Numbered from the stretch's first letter, positions 1 through 8,724 are shown. The stretch: 12,783 nt of DNA from Candidatus Avimicrobium faecavium (GCA_904419105.1 CAJFQR010000037.1:1-12783); one strand, 5' to 3'. A program made the numbers and translations. Notes: generated by a model from the letters alone, not told the origin.

Positions 1-111
1 ATGCAGGACGAGCTGTATCAGAAGATGGCCGCCAAGGGCTGGTATCCCACCCAGCAGGCTCAACAGCAGCAGATTGACCAGGTTCGCCAGAAGTATGCGG
101 GCCTGAACTAA
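1..111 (+). CDS. CotF-like spore coat protein, C-terminal 36 residues (partial)
   Basis: This is the 3' end of a gene that begins before the window; the ATG at position 1 is probably an internal methionine. The visible peptide contains a KGWYP motif followed by a glutamine-rich stretch (QQAQQQQ) and ends in KYAGLN. A short helical tail with GWY(P/N) and many Gln residues is typical of the C-terminus of CotF-like spore coat proteins of Bacilli and Clostridia, which are deposited on the endospore surface. A rho-independent terminator follows 13 bases after the stop, so this ends a transcription unit. The assignment rests on only 36 residues; the main alternative is another small Gln-rich protein. 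If right, it marks the host as a spore former. Confidence 0.6.
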   Translation: MQDELYQKMAAKGWYPTQQAQQQQIDQVRQKYAGLN

Positions 112-124
112 TCGAACGCGCTAT

Positions 125-160
125 CCGGATTAGGCTTCGGCCTTTTCCGGTTTTTTTATT
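125..160 (+). terminator. Rho-independent terminator after the spore coat gene
   Basis: An 11-base left arm (CCGGATTAGGC) and right arm (GCCTTTTCCGG) flank a TTCG tetraloop, with two T-T mismatches inside the stem. A run of seven T follows directly. It lies 13 bases past the stop at 111 and isolates the spore coat gene from the next gene. Confidence 0.85.
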
Positions 161-249
161 TCCGGCGGAAAGAGATGTTTCGGCAGGAGGATAGCGGGGT
201 ATATGTCGAATATTATTAAAATCAAAGCCCTAAGGAAAGGTGGAGACGA

Positions 250-1239
250 ATGGCCGATAAGAAGTGGTTAAAGATCGTGGCCCCGCTGCTGATTCTTTGT
301 GTGGTGGCCGGAATCTGGGTGTTCAAAAACAACCAGGACAAGACCCCATCCGAAACGCAGGAAGGCGTAGAAATCCAGCCGCTGGATATGACCGAAGTTG
401 ATTTGGAAGCGTGGAAGGCCTACGGCCTGCCCATTATGGTGGACTTTGGCGGAGACACACACGAAGCTCTCATTGCGCTGTGCGCGGCGCTGTTTTCCAT
501 CGTGGTGTACAGCGTAGGGGCATCCTATTTTGGGATCCCGACCTCAGAGAGCCACAGCCTGATCGCCGGACTGACCGGCGCGGCCATTGCCATTCACAAC
601 GGCCTTGCGGGAGTAAACGGCGCGGAATGGGTCAAAGTGCTCTATGGGCTGGTGATGAGCCTGGCGCTCGGCTTTGGAACCGGCTGGCTGATCTGCAAGG
701 CGCTGACCATTCTCTGTGCCGGGCTGGACCGGCGGAAAGCCAACGGATTCTTCAAATACGCGCAGATCTTCGGTGCCGCGGCAATGAGCTTCATGCATGG
801 AGCGCAGGATGGGCAGAAGTTCATCGGCGTGCTGATGCTCGGGGTGGCCTTCTGCAATGGTATGCCCAGTCTCAGCGGTGTGGTTATCCCGGTGTGGCTG
901 ATGCTGCTGTGTTCGGTTGTAATGGGACTGGGCACCAGCGTAGGCGGCGAGAAGATCATCAAATCGGTGGGCATGGATATGGTCAAGCTGGAAAAATACC
1001 AGGGTTTTTCCGCCGATTTGGCGGCTGCGGTATGTCTGCTGATCTCCAGTGTATTTGGCATTCCGGTCTCCACCACCCACACCAAGACCAGCGCCATTAT
1101 GGGCGTGGGCGCAGTAAAGCGGCTTTCCGCCATCAACTTTGGCGTAGTCAAGGATATGATGCTCACCTGGGTGTTTACCTTCCCGGGCTGCGGACTCATC
1201 AGTTTTGTCACAGCCAAACTGTTTATGATCATCTTCTGA
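250..1239 (+). CDS. Chimeric ORF: thioredoxin-like N-terminus fused to truncated PiT phosphate permease
   Basis: The 329-residue product has two unrelated parts. Residues 1-62 look like the start of a membrane-anchored thioredoxin-like protein: a hydrophobic anchor at about 7-25, a polar linker, then YGLPIMVDFG, the usual strand before a thioredoxin CxxC site, which never appears. From about residue 63 (MVDFGGD) onward it is an inorganic phosphate transporter of the PiT family. It has FGIPTSESHSLIAG (95-108), the signature SFMHGAQDGQK (180-190) and the second-repeat FGIPVSTTHTKTSA (269-282), with roughly seven hydrophobic segments. PiT proteins are inverted repeats with one GxND-type signature per half; here the first half lacks its opening helices and signature. 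Phosphate transport is therefore doubtful. The start has a purine-rich RBS (AAAGGTGG, 236-243). The frame is open throughout and the DUF47 partner follows after 51 bases. It could be a real fusion or deletion scar, or an assembly join. Confidence 0.8.
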   Translation: MADKKWLKIVAPLLILCVVAGIWVFKNNQDKTPSETQEGVEIQPLDMTEVDLEAWKAYGLPIMVDFGGDTHEALIALCAALFSIVVYSVGASYFGIPTSESHSLIAGLTGAAIAIHNGLAGVNGAEWVKVLYGLVMSLALGFGTGWLICKALTILCAGLDRRKANGFFKYAQIFGAAAMSFMHGAQDGQKFIGVLMLGVAFCNGMPSLSGVVIPVWLMLLCSVVMGLGTSVGGEKIIKSVGMDMVKLEKYQGFSADLAAAVCLLISSVFGIPVSTTHTKTSAIMGVGAVKRLSAINFGVVKDMMLTWVFTFPGCGLISFVTAKLFMIIF

Positions 1240-1290
1240 CCGACAGAGATATGCGATATTTTCCGATCGAATACCAAGGAGGAGACATCT

Positions 1291-1914
1291 ATGGCAAAAG
1301 TTCCGGATTCATACTATTTCAATTCCTTCGTCGCCTGTGCGGATGATGCCTGCCAGGCCGCCCATCTTTTGGAAGCAGTGATGGAAGATTTCCACCCGGC
1401 GGAAATCCAGCAAAAGCTGGACGAGATGCACACCATTGAACACGGTGCTGACACCAAGATGCACGAGCTGCAGAGCGTGCTGATCAAGGCGTTTATTACA
1501 CCTATTGAACAGGACGATATTGTCACCCTGTCCAATAACATTGACGATGTAATTGACAAGATTGAAGATGTGCTTCAGCGCATCTACTGCAACAACATCC
1601 AGTCGATCCGACCGGATGCGTTGGTAATGGCAAACAAAGTGATCGAGTGCTGTGAAGAAGTCCGGCTGCTGGTCCAGGATCTGGCGGACTTTAAGCGCTC
1701 CAAAACCCTGCGGGATCATGTGATTCGGATCAATGATCTGGAGGAACAGGGGGATCGGCTGTTCCTGGCCAGCATGCGTGCTCTGCACGAGAGCAGCACA
1801 GATCCCATTGAAATCATCGCCTGGCGGGAAGTTTATTACTATCTCGAATGCTGTATGGATGCCTGTGAAAATGTGGCGGATACCGTCGAGCGTGTTGTAA
1901 TGAACAACACCTGA
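1291..1914 (+). CDS. DUF47 family (PhoU-like) phosphate transport accessory protein
   Basis: The 207-residue, almost entirely alpha-helical acidic protein belongs to the DUF47/PhoU-like family, which is usually encoded next to PiT permeases and is thought to regulate or assist phosphate uptake at the inner face of the membrane. Recognisable features are FITPIEQDDIVTLSNNIDDVIDKIEDV (about residues 69-95, read as two adjoining segments) and the second-half counterpart INDLEEQGDRLF. The end, ECCMDACENVADTVERVV, is typical. These acidic E/D-rich helices form the metal-cluster sites in PhoU-fold proteins. Length is normal for the family. The start is set by a strong AAGGAGG (1276-1282), eight bases from the ATG. 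Its position just after the truncated PiT matches the usual pit operon order. The gene itself looks intact. Confidence 0.88.
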   Translation: MAKVPDSYYFNSFVACADDACQAAHLLEAVMEDFHPAEIQQKLDEMHTIEHGADTKMHELQSVLIKAFITPIEQDDIVTLSNNIDDVIDKIEDVLQRIYCNNIQSIRPDALVMANKVIECCEEVRLLVQDLADFKRSKTLRDHVIRINDLEEQGDRLFLASMRALHESSTDPIEIIAWREVYYYLECCMDACENVADTVERVVMNNT

Positions 1915-1922
1915 TTTGTTAG

Positions 1923-1975
1923 ATGGAAAGAGGAAAACATAAGACCTCTTCTAAACGGCTTCACTTTCTTTCCAT
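1923..1975 (+). repeat. Inverted repeat downstream of the DUF47 gene
   Basis: ATGGAAAGA (1923-1931) and TCTTTCCAT (1967-1975) are perfect 9-base inverted copies. A competing inner pair, AAGAGG/CCTCTT, lies between them. There is no T-run after either stem, so this is at best a weak 3' end structure or mRNA-stabilising fold for the DUF47 transcript. The surrounding 1915-2024 holds no gene that I can see. Confidence 0.3.
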
Positions 1976-2024
1976 TGCCGAAAACTCCTTGGTAAAAGCG
2001 CCAGATAATTGCCTCCTCAGACGG

Positions 2025-2053
2025 TTGACAAGCCCTTACACAGCCTGTATCAT
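2025..2053 (+). promoter_or_regulatory. Sigma-A-type promoter of the UcpA-like gene
   Basis: A perfect -35 box TTGACA (2025-2030) is followed after exactly 17 bases by TATCAT (2048-2053), five of six matches to the -10 consensus. The expected transcription start is about 2060, giving a leader of roughly 30 bases. The leader holds a good RBS, AAGGAG (2078-2083), eight bases before the ATG at 2092. A tandem ATAGCG repeat lies just after the -10 box; its meaning is unknown. Confidence 0.8.
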
Positions 2054-2091
2054 AGCGATAGCGACCCATTTTATAAAAAGGAGCGATCGAT

Positions 2092-2889
2092 ATGAAAAAA
2101 CTCGAGGGCAAGGCGGCACTCATCACCGGGGCGGCCTTCGGCCTGGGCGAGGGCATCGCTGAAGTCTACGCCAAATACGGCGCCAGGCTGTGTCTGGTAG
2201 ACCTGGACCCAGCGGTAGAGGAGACTGCCGGCCGCATCCGCGAGGCCACCGGTGCCGAGATCATCACCTATGTGGGAAATGTTGCAGACAAAGGTCAGAT
2301 GCTGGCAGCCGCAGCCAAGATGGCGGAGGCCTTCGGCCGCATCGATGTGTGCTGCTGCAATGCCGGTGTCTGTCGGTTGGCGCCGTTTGAGGAGTTTCCG
2401 GATGAGCTGCGGGACTTCCACATCGATGTAAACATCAAAGGGGTGTGGAACACCTGCCAGGCGGTGATCCCCTATATGCTGGAGCAGGGCGGCGGGAGCA
2501 TCGTGATCGCCTCGTCGGTGACCGGTGACCTGGTTGCTGACAGCGGTGAAGCCGCCTACGCCATGACCAAGGCTGCACTGGTGGGTCTGACCAAATGCCT
2601 TGCGGTGGAGTATGCCACCCGGAACATCCGGGTCAACTGCACCCAGTTGGGTTACGCCCGCACCCCGATGGTCGAGACGATGGCCCGGGAATCGAACCCC
2701 GAGGATCCGGAGCAGGCCATTGCCGGCATCGCCGTCGGCGTACCGATGAAGCGGCTGGCCAAGCCCACCGAGGTCGGGGAACTGTTCGCCTTCCTGGGCA
2801 GCGAGGAATCCAGCTACATCACCGGCGGTCAGTTCGTTATCGACGGCGGAAGTACCCTGCCGGAGACAATGAGCATCGGTACCAACTGA
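2092..2889 (+). CDS. ucpA: Short-chain dehydrogenase/reductase, UcpA-like
   Basis: The 265-residue cytoplasmic oxidoreductase is of the classical SDR family. The Rossmann glycine motif TGAAFGLG is at 12-19 and an acidic VDLD at 36-39 after the second strand suggests NAD(H) preference. NAGVC follows at 90-94. The catalytic set appears to be Asn114 (in VNIKGVWN), Ser142 (SSVTG), Tyr156 and Lys160 (YAMTK). The C-terminal part, with RTPM, ESNPEDPE, VGEL, SSYITG and DGGSTLPET, resembles E. coli UcpA closely, by memory of that protein. UcpA is an oxidoreductase whose natural substrate is not settled; a role in tolerance to furan aldehydes has been reported in E. coli. The gene stands alone with its own promoter and terminator. 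The family is certain; the UcpA subgroup is likely; the substrate is unknown. Confidence 0.88.
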   Translation: MKKLEGKAALITGAAFGLGEGIAEVYAKYGARLCLVDLDPAVEETAGRIREATGAEIITYVGNVADKGQMLAAAAKMAEAFGRIDVCCCNAGVCRLAPFEEFPDELRDFHIDVNIKGVWNTCQAVIPYMLEQGGGSIVIASSVTGDLVADSGEAAYAMTKAALVGLTKCLAVEYATRNIRVNCTQLGYARTPMVETMARESNPEDPEQAIAGIAVGVPMKRLAKPTEVGELFAFLGSEESSYITGGQFVIDGGSTLPETMSIGTN

Positions 2890-2909
2890 GAAAAAACTTC
2901 CATACACGC

Positions 2910-2939
2910 AAAAAACCTCCCCGTACGGGGAGGTTTTTT
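2910..2939. terminator. Symmetric bidirectional terminator between ucpA and atpC
   Basis: This is a perfect 13-base inverted repeat around GTAC: six A, then CCTCCCC, the loop, GGGGAGG and six T. Because the A and T runs flank the stem symmetrically, it works as a rho-independent terminator on both strands. It lies 20 bases after the ucpA stop and 7 bases after the atpC stop (which is on the minus strand), so it ends both converging transcripts. Confidence 0.95.
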
Positions 2940-2946
2940 CATGGGA

Positions 2947-3378
2947 TCAGTTTTTCGCCGGGTTATAGTTCGGGGATTTTTTTGCCACACGCCGCCAGAC
3001 CCGGGCCTTCTGAAGCTGGAAGTGGGTCAGCTCCTTCTCCTCCGGAGTCTTGGCCTCCTGGTACCGGGCCCGGGCCGCCTCTTTGGCCTCTTTGGCTGCG
3101 ACGGCGTCGATCTCTTCTGCCCAGGCGCACTCACTCACCAGGATCCGCAGATGGTCGCCGGTCATATGGGCAAAACCCTCGGCGGCAGCGGCATAGCGGG
3201 TCTCTCCGGATTCGGTGCGCAGACGGATCTCACCGGTGTCGATGGCGGCCACATAAGGGGAATGTCCGCCCAAGATACCCACATCGCCGACAGTGGTGCG
3301 AAAGGCGCAGTATTCCACCATACCGTCAAACTTGCTTCCCTCCGGGGTGACGATCTCCAGACGGTAGAGAGCGGCCAT
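2947..3378 (-). CDS. atpC: ATP synthase F1 epsilon subunit
   Basis: The 143-residue epsilon subunit is part of the central stalk of F1; it contacts gamma and the c-ring and can restrain ATP hydrolysis. The N-terminal beta-sandwich (about 1-87) includes LEIVTPEG and the family-typical stretch around VGDVGILGGHSPYVAAI. The C-terminal part is a charged alpha-helical hairpin rich in Ala, Glu, Lys and Arg (about 88-135), normal for full-length epsilon. It is the last gene of the operon. Its ATG lies 3 bases after the atpD stop, with a GGGGG-type RBS inside the end of atpD, so translation is probably coupled. The terminator follows 7 bases after its stop. Confidence 0.96.
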   Translation of the reverse strand: MAALYRLEIVTPEGSKFDGMVEYCAFRTTVGDVGILGGHSPYVAAIDTGEIRLRTESGETRYAAAAEGFAHMTGDHLRILVSECAWAEEIDAVAAKEAKEAARARYQEAKTPEEKELTHFQLQKARVWRRVAKKSPNYNPAKN

Positions 3379-3381
3379 TGT

Positions 3382-4776
3382 TTACGCCCCCTTTACCTTT
3401 TCCAATACATCGTCGATGGTACCGGCAAAGAGGAAGGCAGATTCCGGAATGGAATCGTGTTTGCCCTCGATGATCTCCCTAAAGCCGCGGATGGTCTCCT
3501 TGATCGGGACATAGCGGCCCTGGAAGCCGGTGAACTGCTCCGCCACGCTGAAGGGCTGGCTCATGAACCGCTGGACCTTACGGGCCCGGGCCACAGTGAG
3601 CTTATCCTGGTCAGAGAGCTCGTCCATACCCATGATAGCGATGATATCCTGCAGGTCCTTATAGCGCTGCAGGATGGCCTGGACCTGCCGTGCGACCTCG
3701 TAATGCTCCTTGCCGACAACCTCCGGCGTGAGGATGGTAGAGGTGGACTCCAGCGGATCCACCGCCGGATAGATGCCCTGGGACGCAATGTCACGGGAGA
3801 GGACGGTGGTGGCATCCAGGTGGGCAAATGTGGTGGCCGGCGCCGGGTCGGTCAGGTCGTCCGCCGGCACATAGACCGCCTGTACCGAGGTGATGGAACC
3901 CCGTTTGGTGGAGGTGATACGCTCCTGAAGCTCCCCCATCTCGGTGGCCAGGGTGGGCTGGTAGCCGACCGCCGACGGCATACGGCCGAGCAGCGCGGAT
4001 ACTTCGGAACCCGCCTGGGTGAAGCGGAAGATATTGTCGATGAAGAGAAGAACGTCCTGGCTCTGTTCATCGCGGAAGTACTCGGCCATCGTCAGGCCGG
4101 TCAGGGCCACTCGCATACGGGCTCCTGGCGGCTCATTCATCTGGCCAAAGACCATGGCGGTCTTGTCGATGACACCGGACTCCTTCATCTCCATATAGAG
4201 GTCATTGCCCTCACGGGTTCGCTCACCAACGCCGGCAAAGACCGACAGACCGCCGTGCTCCTGGGCAATGTTGTGGATCAGCTCCTGGATCAGGACGGTC
4301 TTGCCGACACCGGCACCGCCGAAGAGGCCGATCTTACCGCCCTTGAGATAGGGACAGATCAGGTCTACGACCTTGATACCGGTCTCCAAAATCTCAGTGG
4401 TGCCCTCCTGTTCCTCAAAAGTAGGGGCCGAACGGTGGATCGGCCATTTTTCGGCGGTGTTCACCGGGGCGCCGTTGTCCACCGGGTCGCCGAGAACATT
4501 GAACACCCGCCCCAGAGTCTCCTTACCCACCGGTACCGAGATGGAAGCGCCGGTATCCACGGCAGGGGTGCCGCGGACCAGGCCATCTGTGGAGCTCATG
4601 GCGATGCAGCGCACCACATCGTCGCCGAGATGCTGCGCCACCTCCGCCACAATCGCGCCCGACGCTGTCTCAATGCGGACCGCGTTGAGCAGCTCCGGCA
4701 GATGCCCATCGGCAAAACGGATATCCAGCACAGGCCCGTTGATGGCGGTCACTGCACCGACATTCTGCTGGCTCAT
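3382..4776 (-). CDS. atpD: ATP synthase F1 beta subunit
   Basis: The 464-residue catalytic beta subunit makes ATP from ADP and phosphate at the alpha/beta interfaces. Visible features are the N-terminal barrel (1-80), the P-loop GGAGVGKT (153-160), catalytic Glu185 in GERTREG, and the Walker B region VLLFIDNIFRFTQAG (about 242-256). It also has the family signature around PSAVGYQPTLA (267-277) and the C-terminal lever motif DELSDQD. Length is standard. The ATG at 4776 follows an AAAGGAGG about ten bases upstream. It sits between atpG (56-base gap) and atpC (3-base gap). No key residue is missing. Confidence 0.98.
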   Translation of the reverse strand: MSQQNVGAVTAINGPVLDIRFADGHLPELLNAVRIETASGAIVAEVAQHLGDDVVRCIAMSSTDGLVRGTPAVDTGASISVPVGKETLGRVFNVLGDPVDNGAPVNTAEKWPIHRSAPTFEEQEGTTEILETGIKVVDLICPYLKGGKIGLFGGAGVGKTVLIQELIHNIAQEHGGLSVFAGVGERTREGNDLYMEMKESGVIDKTAMVFGQMNEPPGARMRVALTGLTMAEYFRDEQSQDVLLFIDNIFRFTQAGSEVSALLGRMPSAVGYQPTLATEMGELQERITSTKRGSITSVQAVYVPADDLTDPAPATTFAHLDATTVLSRDIASQGIYPAVDPLESTSTILTPEVVGKEHYEVARQVQAILQRYKDLQDIIAIMGMDELSDQDKLTVARARKVQRFMSQPFSVAEQFTGFQGRYVPIKETIRGFREIIEGKHDSIPESAFLFAGTIDDVLEKVKGA

Positions 4777-4832
4777 CTCTCAAATCTCCTCCTTTATCGT
4801 ATAAATTGGATCGTCGTGATCGTTGGGCGCTT

Positions 4833-5693
4833 TTACCGCAGCGCCTCAAATCCAGAGGAGATCTCGGTGATCTCCTGGGTGATGGCGCCCTGACGGGCCC
4901 GGTTGTACTGCAGACTCAGCGAGGCGATCATCTCCTCGGCATTGTCGCTGGCGTTTTCCATTGCCATGCGGCGGGCCCCCTGCTCCGAGGCAAAGGCCTC
5001 GCTCACAGCTCCGAATACCATACCGCCCACATACTGGGGAATGATACGACCAAGCACCGCCGCCGGGGACGGATCGAACTCCGCCGCGCCAAAGGCAGCC
5101 GGGGCATCCTCCTCATCCTCGAAGGAGAGGGGGAGGATCTTTTTGACCACCGGCACCTGGGAGAGCATCGAGCGGAATTCGGTATAGACGAAGTTGACCT
5201 CATCCACCTCACCGCTGCGGAACAGCTCGGTGAGCAGCCGGGCCAGCTCGAACGAACGAGCGAGATCCATATCCTCCAGTACGGTGTAGCCGCCGAAGGG
5301 ACGGACCTCATAGGGGGTGCGGGAGTAGTGGTCCACGGCTCGCTTGCCCACCGGCACCACCAGGGCAGCCTCCGGGTCCATGACCTCCTCGGCAAAGCGG
5401 AAGAGGTTGGCGTTGTAGCCGCCTGCCAGGCCGCGGTCACCACCAAGCACCAGGTAGGCGCTGCGGCGCACCGGACGCTGCCGGGTATAGATACCGCCCT
5501 CGCCGGCGCTGCCGGCGGACAGGGCGCGGATGGTATCGTAAAGGGTGGTGAAGTAGGGTCTGGCAGTTTCCACACGCTCTTTGGCCCGACGGAGTTTCGA
5601 GGCTGCCACCAGCTGCATCGCCTTGGTGATCTGCATGGTGTTTTCCACGCTGTGGATACGCCGCCGGACATCTCTCATACTGGTTCCTGCCAT
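4833..5693 (-). CDS. atpG: ATP synthase F1 gamma subunit
   Basis: The 286-residue gamma subunit is the rotating central shaft that transmits c-ring rotation to the catalytic sites. The conserved N-terminal helix contains MQITKAMQLVAASKLRRA (about 20-37). The matching C-terminal helix ends in ARQGAITQEITEISSGFEAL, the usual family ending. The middle region is the less conserved Rossmann-like part. The ATG at 5693 has AAGGAGG seven bases upstream; a second ATG five codons later is not as well placed. It lies 24 bases after the atpA stop. The length is normal and the frame intact. Confidence 0.97.
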   Translation of the reverse strand: MAGTSMRDVRRRIHSVENTMQITKAMQLVAASKLRRAKERVETARPYFTTLYDTIRALSAGSAGEGGIYTRQRPVRRSAYLVLGGDRGLAGGYNANLFRFAEEVMDPEAALVVPVGKRAVDHYSRTPYEVRPFGGYTVLEDMDLARSFELARLLTELFRSGEVDEVNFVYTEFRSMLSQVPVVKKILPLSFEDEEDAPAAFGAAEFDPSPAAVLGRIIPQYVGGMVFGAVSEAFASEQGARRMAMENASDNAEEMIASLSLQYNRARQGAITQEITEISSGFEALR

Positions 5694-5717
5694 TGTCGTT
5701 CCTCCTTCGCGTTGGCG

Positions 5718-7232
<1,515 letters not shown>

Positions 7233-7298
7233 TGTCTCACCAACTTTCTCTATTATAAAAACGCGGATACACTCTTCCTATTCTCTGCCGGACGGAAG

Positions 7299-7841
7299 TT
7301 AAAAGATCGCCGTCTCCATCGCACGGCGAAGGTCGCCGATACGCCGGTGAACGGTGCCGTCCAACTGTTCTCCGGTCTCCAGTGTGATGCGCACACCGCC
7401 CTGTACCGACGGGTCCACCTCCCGGACAAGCTCGATCTGCTTGCCAGTAGCCGCCACGAGCCTCTCCCGCAGACGGTCCGCAAGAAGATCGGATAGGGGT
7501 ACGGCGGTGACCGCCCAGGCGATCACGATGCCCTTTTCCTGCCGATAGCGCTTTTCAAAGGCCCGAAGGGCGTCCTGCAGGAATCCAAAGCGCCCCTTAT
7601 CCGAGAGCACATGCAGGAAGTTCAGCGAGAGCTCATGCAGCTGCCCTTCAAAGATGGTATCCAACAGGCGGTTTTTTTCCGCCTTGGACACCGTAGGAGC
7701 ATCCAGCACCTTGCCCAGGTCCGGATTTTCCGCAAATACGCTCTCAAGCAGGCGGGCGTCGCCATGGACCCGGTCCAGGCAGCTCTCTTCCAGGGCGGCC
7801 TCAAACAGCGCCTCCCCGTAGCGATTGCCGACGGCGCTCAT
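7299..7841 (-). CDS. atpH: ATP synthase F1 delta subunit
   Basis: The 180-residue delta subunit joins the peripheral b-stalk to the top of F1. It has the N-terminal helical bundle with NRYGEALFEAA and the conserved C-terminal segment DPSVQGGVRI...DGTVHRRIGDLRR (about 145-172). Length is normal. Its ATG overlaps the stop of atpF by four bases (ATGA), a classical sign of translational coupling between these two peripheral-stalk subunits. Confidence 0.95.
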   Translation of the reverse strand: MSAVGNRYGEALFEAALEESCLDRVHGDARLLESVFAENPDLGKVLDAPTVSKAEKNRLLDTIFEGQLHELSLNFLHVLSDKGRFGFLQDALRAFEKRYRQEKGIVIAWAVTAVPLSDLLADRLRERLVAATGKQIELVREVDPSVQGGVRITLETGEQLDGTVHRRIGDLRRAMETAIF

Positions 7842-8359
7842 CGCTCCTCACCTACTCTGTCAATAAAATCAGCGATCAGCCGCAGGTGGTCCTCGGGAGT
7901 AATCTCCCGCTCGACAACCTTCTCGGCGATCATGATGGCGATCTCCGAGATCTCATCCTTGATCTCACCGGCCGCCTTCTTCTTCTCGGCGGCGATATCG
8001 GCGTCGGCTCGCTCCCGCAGAGCGGTGACCTCGGTCCGGGCGTCAGCCAAAATGGCCTCTGCCTGGTTCTCGGCATTTTTGCGGGCCTCGATGACAATGC
8101 GCTGGGCCTCGTCCCGAGCCCCGGCCAGGCTCTGATCATAGTGCTCCTTGAGCAGGCTGGCCTGCGCCTGTGCGGCCTCGGCATCGGCGTAGATGCGGTC
8201 CACCTCCGCCTGGCGCTCGTCGATCATCGTCTTCACCTTGACAAAGAGGATCTTTTTGAGGATCAGGAAGAGGATCAGTGTGTTGAGCAGCTGCGCCACA
8301 ACCGTCCAGTCGATTCCAACGAACGGCATATAGCCCAGTGATAACATCAGATTGCTCAC
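7838..8359 (-). CDS. atpF: ATP synthase F0 b subunit
   Basis: The 173-residue b subunit forms the peripheral stalk. It has a single N-terminal membrane helix (about 14-35, starting VGIDWTVVAQLLNTLILFLI), then a long, highly charged helix that runs to about 150 and dimerises as a coiled coil, rich in Ala, Glu, Arg and Lys. The start is a GTG at 8359, chosen because AAGGAGG stands eight bases before it; the first in-frame ATG is four codons later. It overlaps atpH by four bases. Only one b gene is seen, so the stalk is predicted to be a homodimer. Confidence 0.96.
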   Translation of the reverse strand: MSNLMLSLGYMPFVGIDWTVVAQLLNTLILFLILKKILFVKVKTMIDERQAEVDRIYADAEAAQAQASLLKEHYDQSLAGARDEAQRIVIEARKNAENQAEAILADARTEVTALRERADADIAAEKKKAAGEIKDEISEIAIMIAEKVVEREITPEDHLRLIADFIDRVGEER

Positions 8360-8400
8360 AGTTCAATCCTCCTTACTTTGTATGGTCTGCGGCATGCCGG

Positions 8401-8655
8401 TCAAAGCATGTTGACCAGGGGATTGACGAAGATCAGAACCAGCGCGATGAGCAGCGAGTAGATACCGGTGGACTCGGCGACGGCGCAGCCGGTGAGCAGA
8501 GTCCGGGTGATGGTACCGGCAGCCTCGGGCTGACGGCCGACGGCCTCGGCGGCCTTACCAGCGGCGTAGCCCTGACCGATACCAGGACCAAGACCTGCGA
8601 TCATCGCGATGCCCGCACCGATAGCCGAGCAGCCAAGTACGATTGCCTTTTCCAT
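8401..8655 (-). CDS. atpE: ATP synthase F0 c subunit with Na+-binding signature
   Basis: The 84-residue proteolipid has two membrane helices (about 5-40 and 48-80) joined by the polar loop GRQPEA, and forms the rotor ring. The ion site is Glu61. The residues that bind Na+ in the Ilyobacter tartaricus ring (Gln32, Val63, Glu65, Ser66, Thr67, Tyr70) align with Gln28, Val59, Glu61, Ser62, Thr63 and Tyr66 here, in GIGQGYAAGK and AVAESTGIYSL. All six are kept, so Na+ rather than H+ coupling is predicted; proton-specific rings usually lack this full set. AAGGAGG stands nine bases before the ATG. There is a single c gene here, unlike Acetobacterium woodii, which has several. Confidence 0.97.
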   Translation of the reverse strand: MEKAIVLGCSAIGAGIAMIAGLGPGIGQGYAAGKAAEAVGRQPEAAGTITRTLLTGCAVAESTGIYSLLIALVLIFVNPLVNML

Positions 8656-8692
8656 ATCAGAGTTCCTCCTTAATACAGTTGCAGTTATTTGT

Positions 8693-8715
8693 AAAAAATC
8701 CGCAGAACGGGATTT
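8693..8715 (-). promoter_or_regulatory. Small hairpin with T-run between atpB and atpE
   Basis: On the minus strand AAATCC pairs with GGATTT across an eight-base loop, and the right arm runs into six T. It begins 9 bases after the atpB stop and ends 37 bases before atpE. The stem is too weak for a strong terminator. It may act as a partial attenuator or as a 3' stabilising or processing structure that helps set the higher expression needed for the c subunit. This reading is inference. Confidence 0.3.
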
Positions 8716-8724
8716 ACCGGAAGA

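Noticed and set aside
159..171. Short palindrome TTTCCG-G-CGGAAA after the first terminator
   Set aside because: Six bases around one central base gives no hairpin loop of useful size and no partner element; probably chance.
211..216. TATTAT as a -10 box for the chimeric gene
   Set aside because: No acceptable -35 sequence at 16-18 bases upstream. The gene must have a promoter somewhere in 161-249, but I cannot place it.
411..1346. A 311-codon frame overlapping the chimeric PiT gene
   Set aside because: It is a +2-shifted shadow rich in Arg, Gln and His, with no membrane segments and no RBS. The PiT motifs are in the other frame.
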